Shown here: positions 9,981 through 21,740 of the stretch, in pieces
How positions within the stretch are numbered: the stretch's first letter is position 1
Layout of the letters: the number at the start of each line of letters is the position of its first letter
From: Punica granatum
Taxonomy: Eukaryota; Streptophyta; Magnoliopsida; Myrtales; Lythraceae
Assembly (NCBI RefSeq): GCF_007655135.1
Contig: NC_045132.1
Coordinates: forward strand, 8,804,001-8,868,000
Direction of reading: 5' to 3'
Length of the DNA stretch: 64,000 bases
The notes under the pieces: model-generated
Seen by the model: the letters and a program-made list of their open reading frames with translations, nothing else
Told to the model about the DNA's origin: nothing
The model's database searches: none
Made by a program: the position numbers and the translations under genes

Positions 9981-12724
9981 TGTCGTTGTGAAGCGGTGGT
10001 GTTGTAGGTGTGTGGGGCGGATGTTGCCCCGAGAGTGTTGATTCGTTGGAGGCCGATGTTGTTGTTGGGGCGGTTGCGCCTTGCTGATAGTTGGCTTTGC
10101 TGTTGAGCAACTGTGCTTTTGCTGGTCATGCCCCCGCCGCGCGATGAGGGTTTTTGCTTTGCGAGATGCCTTGTGCTGAGGGACTCGAGCTCTGGGGTGG
10201 AGCGCCTACATATCCCGAGTGGTCGGGAATCAGAGTCTGCCGTAGTTCTTGCCGTTTGCAGTACCTGTGATCCTGACATTACTAGTAAATCATGTGAGAA
10301 ATACTAACAAGTGATAGGTACAGGTGATCACCAAAAAGAACGTCGTTGTGATGCACAGATCTTCAGTTTCGGGTCGCCTGAGCAACCCATGAAAAATTTT
10401 GCTTGATAGTGCAAGTAGGTCCCATTCTCGGAGGCCTAAATACGAGGCCTCTAGGGGCTCCCGTTAGCCATGCATGGGCACATCGAGACTTCCCCGACGA
10501 TGCCCTAGCAGTTCTATTGTTTGTTCGACACACCCGTCGGCTTTGAACCCTTCTCAATAGGGTACCGTAGGGCGGCTGCATTTGCAACTCGTTTGGGGAT
10601 TTCTGTTCAGATTTGGTCAGACTCGGTCTGACCATTTCCAAAGCGTTATGACTAGACTCTCGAAGAGGAATGTTTGGGATTTTGGCTCTGTGATAGCCTG
10701 TTGAAGGGTGGCTGTGACCCATTTGGAGTTATGCAAAGACAAAGAGAAAAGAGAAAACTTGGGAAGCACGTTGCCCCAGGCTAAAAGGATACACGGGTTC
10801 ACGTCTGCAGTGAGATGTACCCCCATTTTCCTTCATCTTTCTGTTGTGTAGGTTATACTGAACTGCTTGGACGGCGTATTCAGTTACCTATTGTACTTGA
10901 AGAAGGTTCCCTCTTGGACGGTTGAATGGTATTGGAGAGCCGATCAGGGATCATGTTGGAATAGATAAACTGGCCACTTCCCTTGGGGATCCCTTGTCCG
11001 CACGATGTGCGAGAGACTAGGGGGCAATTTTTATCTATCTCTCGTTTTGCTCTCCTTTTGCTACGGTCACCCACCTCGGGGTCGCACCTCTCAACCTAAA
11101 GTGGAAGAGCTCTCCTTTTGCCACGACCGCCCCAAAGGGTTTCCGGTCGTGCCTCTCTTTTGCCCTAACTTTTGTCTAGGCAGCCCCCAAAAGGGGTTTT
11201 TAACCTAGCGGGCTCGATTATTTTATCTCTCGAGTTTGCAAGAGCTAAGATTTTGAAGGATTCAACCTCCGAGTGCATTTTTTTCTGTTTCCGTCGAGGA
11301 GTGGTGTTTGCTGCTTCCCCTTTTTTGTCGGGGTTTATTGACTGCTTTTGAATTGGCAGTGCCGGTGCTTTTGGTGAACGTCGGCGTTGCCCTGTTTTGT
11401 TGGTTGGAGGGTTTTTCCCGCTTCTTTTTCTCTCTCTCTTCATTGGCGGGTTTTTCCGCTTTCTTTTTTTTCGCTCTATTTTTTCTTGAAGCTGGGGTTT
11501 GTTTTGTACCCTGTCTTTATTTGGAACTCCTCGACTTTGGATTGTCGAGGCCATTTTGGTGTGCTTTGCCTCGTGGAGACTTGTTGCATGTTGCTAGCCC
11601 TATTTTGTGAGGGCCGGCTTTCTTGGAAGTTTGACTCTCGTGCACTCGAAAGCTGAACTTCGTGTCGTTTGCCCTTGCAAGCGTTACATGTGAATTTCCC
11701 CTGTTGTCTAGGAAAAGAAAATGTCAAATTGCCCCGTGAATAGGGAACCGAGGTTGCCCCGGTGGGAATGTTGATCGGGGATGCCCCGGTCTTCATTTTG
11801 TGGAAGTAGCCTGTGGCAGGCGCCTTGTGCGATGTCTCCGGTCATCTATTGTTGTTCTTTACAGTGTGTACCTCTTGGAGGGTGCACGCTGTTGAAGTCA
11901 ATGGATGTTCGAGGAAGACTGTTGCATCGATGCTGAGTGATTTACTTAATTGTCCTTGTCTTTGGTTTCATAGGGGGTACCTCATCGTCGAACACCTCCC
12001 TCATCAAAGTATAAGGAAAGGGTCCGAGACAAGTTCTCGAGGAAGCGTGAACTCGCGCATCGCTCTTCGCCTGTGGTCAATGTGCCCCTATGAAGGATGA
12101 CAAAGAAGACAATGCATTAGGCGATTATGCGGGGGGATATGTGGTAAGAAATATGAGGTGGTCCCATGGGAAAATCCCTTTTTGTCCCGCGCGCGACCCA
12201 TGGGGTGCCGCGTGCAGACGACATTTGTTTCTGAGAATCTGATCATCACCACTCTGGAGTGGTTAGACCGTGACTGAGGTCACATAAACATATTTTCCCT
12301 AATTGCTAGTAGGCCTGCGCAGCCATCCTGGGGAAGGCTCGAGGAGTTGGGTCCCATGAGGACAGGCGAGTCGAACAGGTCCAACAGAACTAATAGGGCG
12401 TCTTCGAGACTGTCCTAATGCTCCATTGAAGGATTTGTTCATGTCGGGAGACCATTTGTGGGAATGCATTTAAATTAAAGCAAAAGAGAGTTTAAAGAAG
12501 ACTGCTTGTGTTGCCCCAGTGTTTAGTCTGCGACCATAACGGAGATGGATGAGATCCATTCTTTGATCGGAGGCATGACCGTGCTGGTATCTCCTGCGAT
12601 CGAGAGTTGGGTCATGCTCTATTTTTGGAGCTATCATTTCTGGTCTTTGCAGTTGAAGGATTAGACTTGCTCTTCGGAGTATCGCTTGGATGAATTTGAA
12701 TCCAAGTCGATTTTGGATTTCAGA

Positions 12725-12950
12725 TAGCCTGAAAGCAGTAAGTGCGAGGTGTCAAAGCCTGAAAGCAGTAAATGTTGGGTCGAAGCCCAAAAGCAGTAAA
12801 TGCTGGGCCGGGGCCTGATGCAGGGCTGAAGCCCAAAAGTGGGGTCGAAGCACGATGCGGGCCCGAAACCCAAAAGTAAATGCAGGGCTGAAGCCCGATG
12901 CAGGGCCGGAGCCCGATGCGGGGCCGAAGCCCAATGTAATAAATGCATGC
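12725..12950. repeat. Short tandem array with AAAGCAGTAAATG units
   Basis: Units such as GCCTGAAAGCAGTAAATG and GAAGCCCAAAAGCAGTAAAT, mixed with GATGCAGGGCCGAAGCCC, recur over about 225 bp. The matching place in element 2 (25735-25815) has only about three units, so the array expanded here or shrank there. Confidence 0.75.
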
Positions 12951-13095
12951 TCGATAAGAAAGTGCAAGAGATGCAAAAGCAAAGGTCAATGCTGGGGAAC
13001 AGCGCAGGGCGCTGCAAAGCGGTGATACTCTCTGTTAGTAAGAAGTTGTTGTTGGTTAGTTTCGCCTTGGAAGGTGGGTTGGCCCTCGGTCCATA

Positions 13096-13288
13096 GCTCG
13101 CCTTGCCATGGAGGAAGAGTGAAGGCCGTAGGTGGCCTGCCCGCGAAGGTTGGCACGACTCGCCGGTCATGTGGGGTAGGTGGCCGGGATGGACGGCCTC
13201 TGGTCATAGCACGTCTTGCCATGGAGAGGTGAAGACCGCGGGTGGACTACCCGTGAAGGTTGACACAATTTGCCTGTCGTGCGGGGTA
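13096..13288. repeat. About 110-bp tandem repeat near the PBS, element 1
   Basis: Two units containing CCATGGAGAGGTGAAGACC-like and GGCACGACTCGCCGGTCATG-like phrases. Element 2 has three units at 24912-25240. Confidence 0.75.
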
Positions 13289-13955
13289 TGGTAGTTGTTG
13301 TGCAAACATCGGATGCAGGCAATGTATGAGTTTTCAAAAGCTAATGCCGTTGCATTGATTTGATTCAAGTTCCTAGATTTACGAAGATAGTTCATTTGAA
13401 AAAGGGAACTTAAGCAATAAACCAATGCAATGTCCTAGTTTGTTTGAAAACATGTATGCAGTGCAGAAAAGTAGAGTATAACTGTATTTGTTACAATGTA
13501 CATCACTCTTTGTGAAAAACAGCAAAAGGCCCGCCTAAAAGAAAACTAGGGGCCAACTCAAAGACCAGACTTTGGGTCGGTTGACGGCGTGAGGTTATTT
13601 TGGTCCAGCATGACGGTCCCTGTTTATGCATGGTTTCAGTGTTCTACTGGGAAAACCACTAACTAGGGATGGGGTCTCCCGATTCAAGGGGATCAATTCC
13701 TTGAAATCGAGCGAGGATCTTCGGGGGCCGGTTCGATGGCGGAGTCGACTCGATCCGTTCCCTTACTCGGAACCTCTGACTAACCTAGCTTCCTAAATTG
13801 GTGCCCGTGGGATTTCAGGCATTTGGTACTTAGAATTCCGCTAGGATGATGCAATGCAAGTGCAGAAAAGTAAATGTGCGTAAAATAAATATGCGGAAGG
13901 CGATAAATAAACATGCAAGCAAGCAAACGGATCGAGCCTGAACCCACTAAGTATG

Positions 13956-13973
13956 TCCCCAGTGGAGTCGCCA
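13956..13973 (-). promoter_or_regulatory. Primer binding site of LARD-A element 1
   Basis: The element strand reads TGGCGACTCCACTGGGGA three bases after the 5' LTR. Sites of this type are reported for Tat/Ogre Gypsy elements and are taken to match a tRNA-Arg 3' end; I did not check the tRNA match. Confidence 0.85.
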
Positions 13974-14077
13974 AGCTGTACGGACCCGAATGTGGACTCT
14001 CGTCGGGGCCCGCATTGCGCGCTTTTGGATCGCGCGGCTTGGGAGTGTCCACCTTCCCGTGGGGACGCGTGAGAGAA

Positions 14078-14087
14078 GGAGTCGCCA
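14078..14087 (-). promoter_or_regulatory. PBS-like core inside the element 1 LTR
   Basis: The element strand reads TGGCGACTCC, identical to the first ten bases of the real primer site at 13973-13964 and about 105 bp upstream of it. The same copy is at 3481-3490 in the 3' LTR. Confidence 0.6.
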
Positions 14088-15250
14088 CTTATCATTTTAC
14101 GACCCGAAGGTCGAGGGCGGATAAGTTACCCGGGGTCTAGGGGTATGGAACACCTAGTTGTTGTTAAGGCATTGATCTGTGCGGAACCAGAAAGTCCGAG
14201 TTCAGGGGTTCATGTTACATGCGGGCCTATATCCCGCACGCCCTTTCGGTACTCTTGTTTGCTAGGCTTGCATGTTTTATTATTTACCGCATGAATTAAG
14301 CTGTGCTTGGCTCACACACTTTGACACCGTAAATTCGATGAATTAAACGATGTCGGTTGAGAAGCCGGGAGAGAAGTAAATCTATATGTTGGGGAATTGG
14401 TTCACAATCTTGCGATACAGTTCATCAAACCATGAAGGTTGAATCCCTGCGTGAACCAGAACCTCGAGATCTTGGATTTACTTTCCTTTGGGCAAGCATG
14501 AAACCGATTCGAATGATTCGACTTTCGGACCGTTTGCTCGCCAACTGAGATTCTTACATATTGAATGTAGAAAACAAAAATCCATACAATGAACTCTCAA
14601 AAATACATCAAATCATAATTGCAAATAGGTGAATCTCAGTCAGTTTGCATTCGGTTATTATTCCGCTCTAACTCACAGTGAGTTTAGGGAAACACCGAAA
14701 AACTGAAATTCAATGGACGCTCTCACTGAATAGGGTGTTGGACCCTGTCAGTGTTGATTAGGGCGTCGAACCTTGTGATCGATGATTAGGGCGTTGAACC
14801 CTAATATTGTTCGGCCTAGGGATCAGGCTCGACCCGTATGGCAAACAGGTGCGGAAAGATAACAAGCAGCAGATAAATAACAGACAATGTGTTTGTATTC
14901 ACCGAATGTACGTGGATTAGCAAGTTTATTAATCTGGGGTATTTTGGCATGCAAATCCTACCCTAGACAAACAAACGCGTGCCAATGTTTTAGCATTCGG
15001 CTTTGGTTTGAGAACCTGACATGTCGGGTGTCCGTAGTCAAGTTTCCTGTGTGTGGATTGCTTTTACAATTGTTTTGTATTGTGACACTGAATTTCCACT
15101 GAATTAGCCAAACTCGTGTTTTGACTCTAGATATGGAATCTAGAATTCCTCCTAACCATTATCTAGTGTTTGGTTAAATCGAGTGAAAGGTTAATCAGCA
15201 TTTTGCATGTTTTCTGACAGAGATAACCGTTCTAGTTACCCGAGTCTATG

Positions 15251-15360
15251 TTAGGATGACAGAAACTCATCAGTTAGATAAGAAAAGGCTATGCAGATGA
15301 ACCTGCACCTGAACAGGTAGCCCGTTCTTATCCTGTACTGTAGAGTTTCTGTCATGCTAA
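15251..15360 (-). other. 110-nt hairpin in the LARD-A element 1 LTR
   Basis: TTAGGATGACAGAAACTC at the left pairs with GAGTTTCTGTCATGCTAA at the right (17 of 18). Inside, GATAAGAA pairs with TTCTTATC, GGCTA with TAGCC, and ACCTG with CAGGT close to the tip. The stem is imperfect but spans the whole 110 nt. It lies downstream of the LTR TATA box, so it would be in the transcript. Hairpins of different sequence lie at the same place in LARD-B and in element 2. A foldback MITE is an alternative. Confidence 0.7.
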
Positions 15361-16796
15361 CCTAGGGATGTCGCTGAATTATGAAAAGACGATTTTGCCC
15401 TTTATTTGAAAATTATTTTCAGAAAAGGGGAAACATCGTAGTGCGGGCGACCTCGGCCTGTAGCCGGTGTCGACTAATTCCCTGGATCGTCCAGGGTTGT
15501 GCAAGAACCCCGAAAAAGCCAAAGAACCGGTCGATCTGCCCGGAAGTGATCTAGAAAGATCTTCTGTATCCTAACCTGAGTTACCTGGAATCAGGTAAAA
15601 ACTCAAGTTGAGACACAGAAGCCCTTTTCAGACGTCCATGCTACATCGAACCGCGCGTTTCGGGTTTTGAAATTGATAAGTTTGAAAAGGGCACCAACGC
15701 CATTTGACAACTCATCGACGCGAGTTATCAGTTAATGGCCAATTCGTGTAAATTTTATCAGTGTGAAGTGGGTTTAATTATGTGAGCGTCCCGATTAACT
15801 CGTTCGTGAAATTAAGGCTTAAGGGTTGTGCCGAATGCATTAATTATGAAAACGATTCGTGACTCGGCGACCAAGACGATTCCATAAGGATCGAGGATAA
15901 TTCGGTCAAATAACCGAAACTACCCTCGTAACCGAATGGACCCGAATGAGTCATCGATACCCGAATCCATGCATGCTTTGTTTTGAAAAGACATTTTCAT
16001 GCGATATTACGACAATAATGTAAATTGCAAATTACACGAAAGCCGAGAACGGACTCAAAACGGGAAGAGGAAGCCTCATACAACCCGTACGAGTCGAAGA
16101 GGCTCTCGGTTACTTCTCCTTGGAGATAGCCGAGAGGATCCCATGGCCCGAATGGGGTTCCACGAGGTTTCCCCGTCTTGTTTCGAATCATTTCTCGCAT
16201 GCTTAAACGTCAAACATGATAAATGACACGATTAAACGAAAGTTGGTATTGCCATGATTTGAATAACGCATTCGAACATGCAAACATGCACAAACAAGTT
16301 ATTTAAGGAATCAATAAAACAATACCGACTTCATGCACGTGAGAAAATACAATGAAACTCGGGAATCGAACTTGGATCGGGTCAAGAAGATCGTTCTTTG
16401 CCCGAAAGGAACAAGAGAGCATTTGGTCACCTCCCTTGGAGGGAAACCCGTGAGCTCTTTGCCTTTCCCGGGTCAGGATGTTCTTCTCGACTACGATCCA
16501 AATGTTTCCCGACATGCTAGCATATAAATCAAGGATAAATATGCATGATATAACATGGAAAATGCATAAAGGTTAAAACTTGAAAATAAAACATACATAA
16601 AACCCCTTATAACTCCATAAACGCAACGAGAATGTAAAAGTCCTAGCTCCTCTAAGTCGGGAATGGTCATACCTAGTCTCGAGATGCGGGATGGGACCTT
16701 CAAGAGTCGGGTTGGACCATTGATGGGTCGAGTTTGAGCTGTTTTCCGTTGAACAGACCCGAATGGCACCACACAGACCGGCTGGAATACTGGACA

Positions 16797-17170
16797 GACC
16801 CGACTGGCACAAGTCGAGTCGGACGTCGCCACGGAGGCTCCCGATGGAATTTTGAGGTAAGGTCGGCGGCCTTGGGTAGCCAAGGGACCCCTCTAGGTGA
16901 CCGTGGTGGTCGTTTGTTCCCAGAGTTGTCGGGTCGACCCGTACAGTCCTGCAAAATTCACCCAAAACAGAGCACGTCTGGAATTTCGGACCCGACTGGC
17001 ACAAGTCGAATCGGACGTCGCCACGGAGGCTCCCGATGGAATTTTTGAGCAAGGCCAATGGCTCCCGACTTCTAACTCACCTCTGGAGGTGGCTATGGTG
17101 GTCGTTTTTTGAAAAGAGTCCTGGATCGACCTGATCTGCAAGAAAACCTACAAACAGTCAGAAATTTCGA
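16797..17170. repeat. 192-bp tandem duplication in the 5' LTR of element 1
   Basis: Same duplication as in the 3' LTR; the copies start at 16797 and 16989. Confidence 0.8.
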
Positions 17171-17646
17171 CCCGACTGGGCAGTCGGGCTGTTTCTTCTT
17201 CCTGGGGTTAAACCGACGGGTTTTTCTTGGATTTCTTGACTCCTTGACACCCTAGGGTTGTGTGGGGAGGTGTTGGATGGGTTTTGGTAGCTCAAACCGA
17301 CTTGGAAAGGCTTGAAACCCGGTTTGACATTTTTGACCCGAGAAGGACCAAATCTGTCTAGATTTTGTTCAAGGCTGGTTCTATGGCTTAGAGGCTTCAA
17401 ATTTAAAATCTAAACTCAGAAATGGATAGAGGGGGTCAAAAACATGTGGGATATGAAGTTTGGTAAAGTTTGGATTCAAGCCGGGATGGATTCCGACTTA
17501 AGACTTTGCCCGGTTTTGCTTGGTTTTGCTCGTTCTTGCTGAGCATCGATTTTGCTGAACTCCTTGAGAGTTTGAGAGCTTTTGTTTGAGTGAGAAATGC
17601 TAGAGAGAGAGTGCTTGAAGGTATCTTTAAGTTAATGACATTTGGA

Positions 17647-17657
17647 CAATATATAGG
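17647..17657 (-). promoter_or_regulatory. TATA box of the element 1 5' LTR
   Basis: The element strand reads CCTATATATTG, followed downstream by a CT-rich leader (CACTCTCTCTCTAGC). It sits at the position of the clearer CTATAAATAG box in element 2. Transcription would run towards lower coordinates. Confidence 0.55.
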
Positions 17658-19278
17658 AAAGCTTAAAATGCAAGATTAGTGAAGAAAAGTGCAATTAGGG
17701 CCATGGATTAGTGGAATCCGAATTTCTTAAGAAAATATCAAGCTTAATCCTCATCCATTGCATTAATGGAGAAGAGATAAGAGCATTGATGGCTTGGATG
17801 GGAAGTTGGAGTGTTGAATTGAAACACTTAGATATTTTGCAAAAGGAAGACAAAGGCAAGTTGTCTTCTTGGCTTGAAGAAGATGATGACAAGAGAGGGG
17901 TGGTTCTTCTTGTCTTTGGCAAGGGGAAGAAGATCTCGCGGGTCCCACACGAGATTGGAAGTGAATCGGGAATGCTCGGACGTCGATCGATTACGTGTTC
18001 AAGTTCCGTGACTTGAAAGAACGTTGTATCGACAATGTGCGCGAGAAAACGATCCCGATAAGCCCAAGATTGTCAACTTTCGTGGAAGAATGCTTCGGGT
18101 GCGTACGAGTCTCGGAAGCCGGTTTTGCTCATTGTAGGTGACCAGAGCGAAGTTGTCCGCTTCTGACAGCATATCTTGTGTCTGCATCTCACGTTGGTTA
18201 TTTTGACATGAATTGTCAGACAACGTGAACAATTGACCCTTAAGCCGGTAATGCAAACGTGGAGCCGAAGATGTCCTAGGAGGTCGAAATTGGATTTCTC
18301 AGAATGATTTCTAAGTTATTTGGGCACTCCGGAGATTACTGTAATCTCTGTTTGTCGAGATCAGACCTCCAAGGACTTGAAAAGTGTATCTGAGACCTCT
18401 AAACTACTGCTCGGGGGTCTAGATGAGTCGTGTGATTTATTCCGACGATTCCACGTTGAGCCTTGAGAAGGCTAGCATGGTGTAGGGTAGACACTCGGCA
18501 TCAAGTTTCCGTAAAAAGGACCTCCGGATATGCATTTCCACTGAAAATGACCATTTCCGCTCCTCGGAGGTTATTCGGGAAACTGAAAAGGGTTTTGCTG
18601 TCTGTTTTGCCCAATTGTGAATGTCCGCTAGAGTTTTCAGGGCAATGCGGTATGAACTTCGTTTGCGGTAATTTCACTAGACTAGTCTCCGGTTATGCTC
18701 TTCCGAAAAGGGGTATGCCCATTTTGTCGCTCGAAAGTCATTCAGGGTGTCTGTATGGCTTCCAAAAGACAATCTTAAGCACTGCCCGTGTTATGTATGA
18801 TTGTGGGGCATGGCCGCATCTGATATTTGGAATTAACTTTTCCCCGAGAAACCGGCATTTCTAGACTTCCACTGAAAAGTTGTTTGTATACAGAAAGTTG
18901 TTATGTATAGAGCAGATGATTTGCAAAACGCCTTTGGGGACACTTTTCATCTGTTTGGCATTGGAGTGGATTTTTGGAGTCTAATATTGGCTATCTTCCG
19001 ATGATCGAGCGAACTATCGAAAAATAGAACCGTCCATGTGACATACTGAAAATGCCGGTTTTGGACATTGTTGAGCTCTCGAGTCACTCTGTTGCTCCTT
19101 GATGACCCCTGGAGTCCTTCTATCACATCCATGGGTCATTTGCTCAATTTTGCCGACTTGAGGATGAATAGTGATTTTCCGCTCTGTTGAGCCATTTTTC
19201 TGTACTCTGCTCAAGTCATAGCTTGGATCATTGCTGATAATGTAATTTGAATCGGTGAGCCAAAATGGAGTGCTGACA

Positions 19279-19283
19279 CTAGT
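19279..19283. repeat. Target site duplication CTAGT (right) of LARD-A element 1
   Basis: CTAGT directly follows the LTR terminus GCTGACA at 19278, a perfect match to 3362-3366. Confidence 0.92.
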
Positions 19284-19427
19284 GAAAAAGCATATTGATT
19301 CCTCCTTGAAGGTTCAAATTTTCAAGTCGGAAAATGAAATGGACAATTGCAAGTTAACTGCAAGACAAAAGATTATTCATCGAAATGCTACAGAGCATCT
19401 CGTTCCTCGTTATGGAACCTACTCTAC
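19284..19427 (+). other. Insertion-site sequence between the two LARD-A elements
   Basis: Single-copy-looking sequence that continues from 3366 if element 1 is left out. An open stretch reads VKKHIDSSLKVQIFKSENEM, but no family is recognised. Homology to the LARD internal region begins abruptly at 19428 (ACAAGCATTTTCATTCTGC). Confidence 0.5.
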
Positions 19428-19649
19428 AAGCATTTTCATTCTGCAATGCATCCCATGCGACTACTTCTGTTTAGGGGTCCGTCCCTTCAGGTTCATCTTG
19501 ACTTTTACATTTCTACATCAGGTATAATATCCCCACATATCCAAAGTAGGAGGGAGAAGACTGTTATTGGAAGTTCCATATCGATCATTGCTATCAAACT
19601 GGGGTGCTTTTGAAGTCTTTGGCTGCATCCTCTACTCGAGCAAGCAGTC

Positions 19650-19663
19650 AAAGAGGGGCAAGC
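19650..19663 (+). promoter_or_regulatory. Polypurine tract before LTR 2a
   Basis: AAAGAGGGGCAAGC directly before TGTCAGC at 19664. Confidence 0.85.
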
Positions 19664-21274
19664 TGTCAGCACCCCATTTTGGCTCATCAATTCAAATTAC
19701 ATTATCAGTAATGATCCAAGCCACAACTTGAGCAGAATACAGAAAAACGACTTAACAGAGCAGAAAATCACTATTCATCCTCAAGTCGGCGAAATCGGGC
19801 AAATGACACATGCATATGACATAAGGACTCCAGGGGTCATCAAGGAGCAACAGAGTGACTAAAGAGCTCAGCAATGTCCAAAACCGGCATTTTCAGTATA
19901 TCACACGGATGGTTCTATTTTTCCGATAGTTCGCTCGATCATCGGAAGATAGCCAATATTGGACTCCAAAAATCCACTCCAATGCCAAACAGATGAAAAG
20001 TGTCCCCAAAGGCGTTTTGCAAATCATCTACTCTATACAGAACAACTTTCTGTATATAGACAACTTTTCAGTGGAAATCCATAAATGCCGGTTTCTCGGA
20101 GAAAAGTTAATTCCAAATATCAGATGCGGCTATGCCCTACAATCATGCAGAGCACGAGCAGTGCTTCAAATTGTCTTTTGGAAGCCATACAGACACCCTG
20201 AATGACTTCCGAACGACAAAACGGGCATACCCCTCTTCTGAAGAGCATAACCGGAGATTGGTCTGATGGAATTACGGCAAATGAAGTTCACACTATATTG
20301 CCCTGAAAACTATAGCGGACATTCGCAATTGAGCAAAACAGACAGCAAAACCCTTCACGGTTTCCCGAGTAACCTCCGAAGAGCACAAAATGCCATTTTC
20401 AGTGAAGATCCATATCCGGAGGTCCTCTTTGGGGAAACTTGACGCCGAATGCTTACCTTACACAATGCTAGCCTTCTCAAGGCTCAATGTGGAATCGTCG
20501 GAATGAATCACACAACTCATCTAGACCTCTCGAGCAGTGCTTTAAGGGTATCAGATGCACTTTTCATATCCTTAGAGGCCCAATCTTGGCAAACAGAGAT
20601 TACAGTGATCTCCGGATCACTCAAGAAACTCAGAAAGCAATCTGAGAAATTCAGTTTCGGCCTCCTAGGACATCACCGGCTCCATATTTGCATTTACCGG
20701 CTTAAGGGACAAGTGCCCACATAATTTGACAATTTATGTCAAAATGAACGACGTGGGATGCAAATACAAGATATGCTGTCAGAAGTGGGTAACCTCGCTC
20801 TGAATGCATAAAAGGAGCAAAACTGGCTTCCGAGCCTCATACAGACATTTGGCAATTCCTCACGGAAAACGCCAATCTCGGACTCATTAAATCCGTTTCC
20901 TCGCGTATATCGATAATTCGACGTTCAATTCAAACCACGAACTTCGAATGCGCGATCAATCGAGACCCGAGCTTTTTCCCGGTTTCTCCTCTTCGGTCGT
21001 GGGACCCACGGGCTACCCAAGATGAGTCACCCTTTGCTCTAGAAGCTTCTTCTTCTTCTTCAATGCAAGAAGCCAACTTGCCCTCTCATAGCCAAAATAT
21101 CTTGGAGAGGTTGAAGACAACACTCAATGATCATCAATGCTCATTAATGCTTTTGGCTCTTCCACATGAAGGATACTTGGCTCACATTCATCCTCATCCT
21201 CATTAGGCAAACCGAAATTTGCTAATGGGAGGGTTAAGAGTGCTTGCTTTTGCTTAATTGCCCATTAGCTTTGC

Positions 21275-21284
21275 CTATAAATAG
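21275..21284 (+). promoter_or_regulatory. TATA box of LTR 2a
   Basis: CTATAAATAG in the context TTGCCTATAAATAGCCCC is a textbook plant TATA box; it is followed by CTTCTCCTCTTGCACACTCT, a plausible start region about 30 bp on. Confidence 0.75.
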
Positions 21285-21619
21285 CCCCAAAGTGATTAAG
21301 TTAATCACTTCTCCTCTTGCACACTCTCTCCAAGCTTTCTCCCTCAGGAAAAGCTCTCAACTCCATAGCCAAAACCAGCAAACTTCAACAATTCAAAACC
21401 AAGAGAGAAAAACCGAAGAAAACTCGAAGAAAGCTTTGAGTCCTTAAGTCGGAAGCCGATGTTCATCATCCCGACTTAAGTTCAAAATTTCTCAAATTCC
21501 ATGGACCATATGTTTTGGACCCTCAGAGTTCAGTGGTGAACTTGTTTTTTTATTTGAGCACTTTAAGTTATGATTTCAGGTGTATTTTAGGCTTTGGAGT
21601 TCATCCCGTGCTCTCGGGC

Positions 21620-21740
21620 GAATAGTGACAGTCGCCTGCCGTGCGCCTGCGGCGCGCCCCGCGGGCCCGTGCGCCTGCCTGCGCGCCTGACGCCTCCCGC
21701 GCGCCTACCGTGCACTCCAGCCGCACGCCCCGAGCGCCTA
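21620..21740. repeat. GC-rich block of GCGCCTGC-type repeats in LTR 2a
   Basis: Short GCGCCTGC, GCGCCTAC and GTGCGCCTG motifs repeat irregularly. The matching block in LTR 2b (31815-31950) differs in length and unit order, so the block is hypervariable. Confidence 0.7.

Larger units (their letters stand above)
9981..13955 (-). other. Non-coding internal region of LARD-A element 1
   Basis: Collinear in reverse with 24241-28500 of element 2 over most of its length, including GGGGCAACGTGCTTCCC near 10765 and the GTGTACCTCTTGGAGGGTGC block near 11866. No retroviral motif was found in any frame; the open frames of up to about 169 codons include minisatellite sequence and are not shared between copies. 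Confidence 0.75.
3367..19278 (-). mobile_element. LARD-A element 1: complete non-coding LTR retrotransposon
   Basis: A structurally complete element of 15.9 kb read on the minus strand: 5' LTR 13977-19278, PBS 13956-13973, internal region 8291-13976, PPT 8291-8304, 3' LTR 3367-8290. The ends are TG..CA (TGTCAGCACCCC to GGTCCGTACA on the element strand) and both flanks carry CTAGT. The 5.7 kb internal region has no gag, protease, reverse transcriptase, RNase H or integrase motif in any frame. This is the definition of a large retrotransposon derivative, needing enzymes in trans. The LTR pair is similar: seven substitutions counted by eye over about 520 bp (5000-5520 against 16002-16524), mostly transitions, so the insertion is not very old. 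A Tat/Ogre-type Gypsy origin is inferred from the PBS type, huge LTRs and the minisatellite by the PPT. Confidence 0.9.
13977..19278 (-). repeat. 5' LTR of LARD-A element 1
   Basis: 5302 bp from TGTACGG (plus-strand left edge) to GCTGACA. On the element strand it runs 19278 to 13977: U3, a TATA box near 17650, a hairpin at 15360-15251, the PBS-like core at 14087-14078, then the LTR end and the PBS. No coding capacity was recognised. Confidence 0.92.

Noticed and set aside
12661..13170. 169-codon frame as a LARD-encoded protein
   Set aside because: It spans the expanded short array that has few units in element 2, where the frame is not kept.
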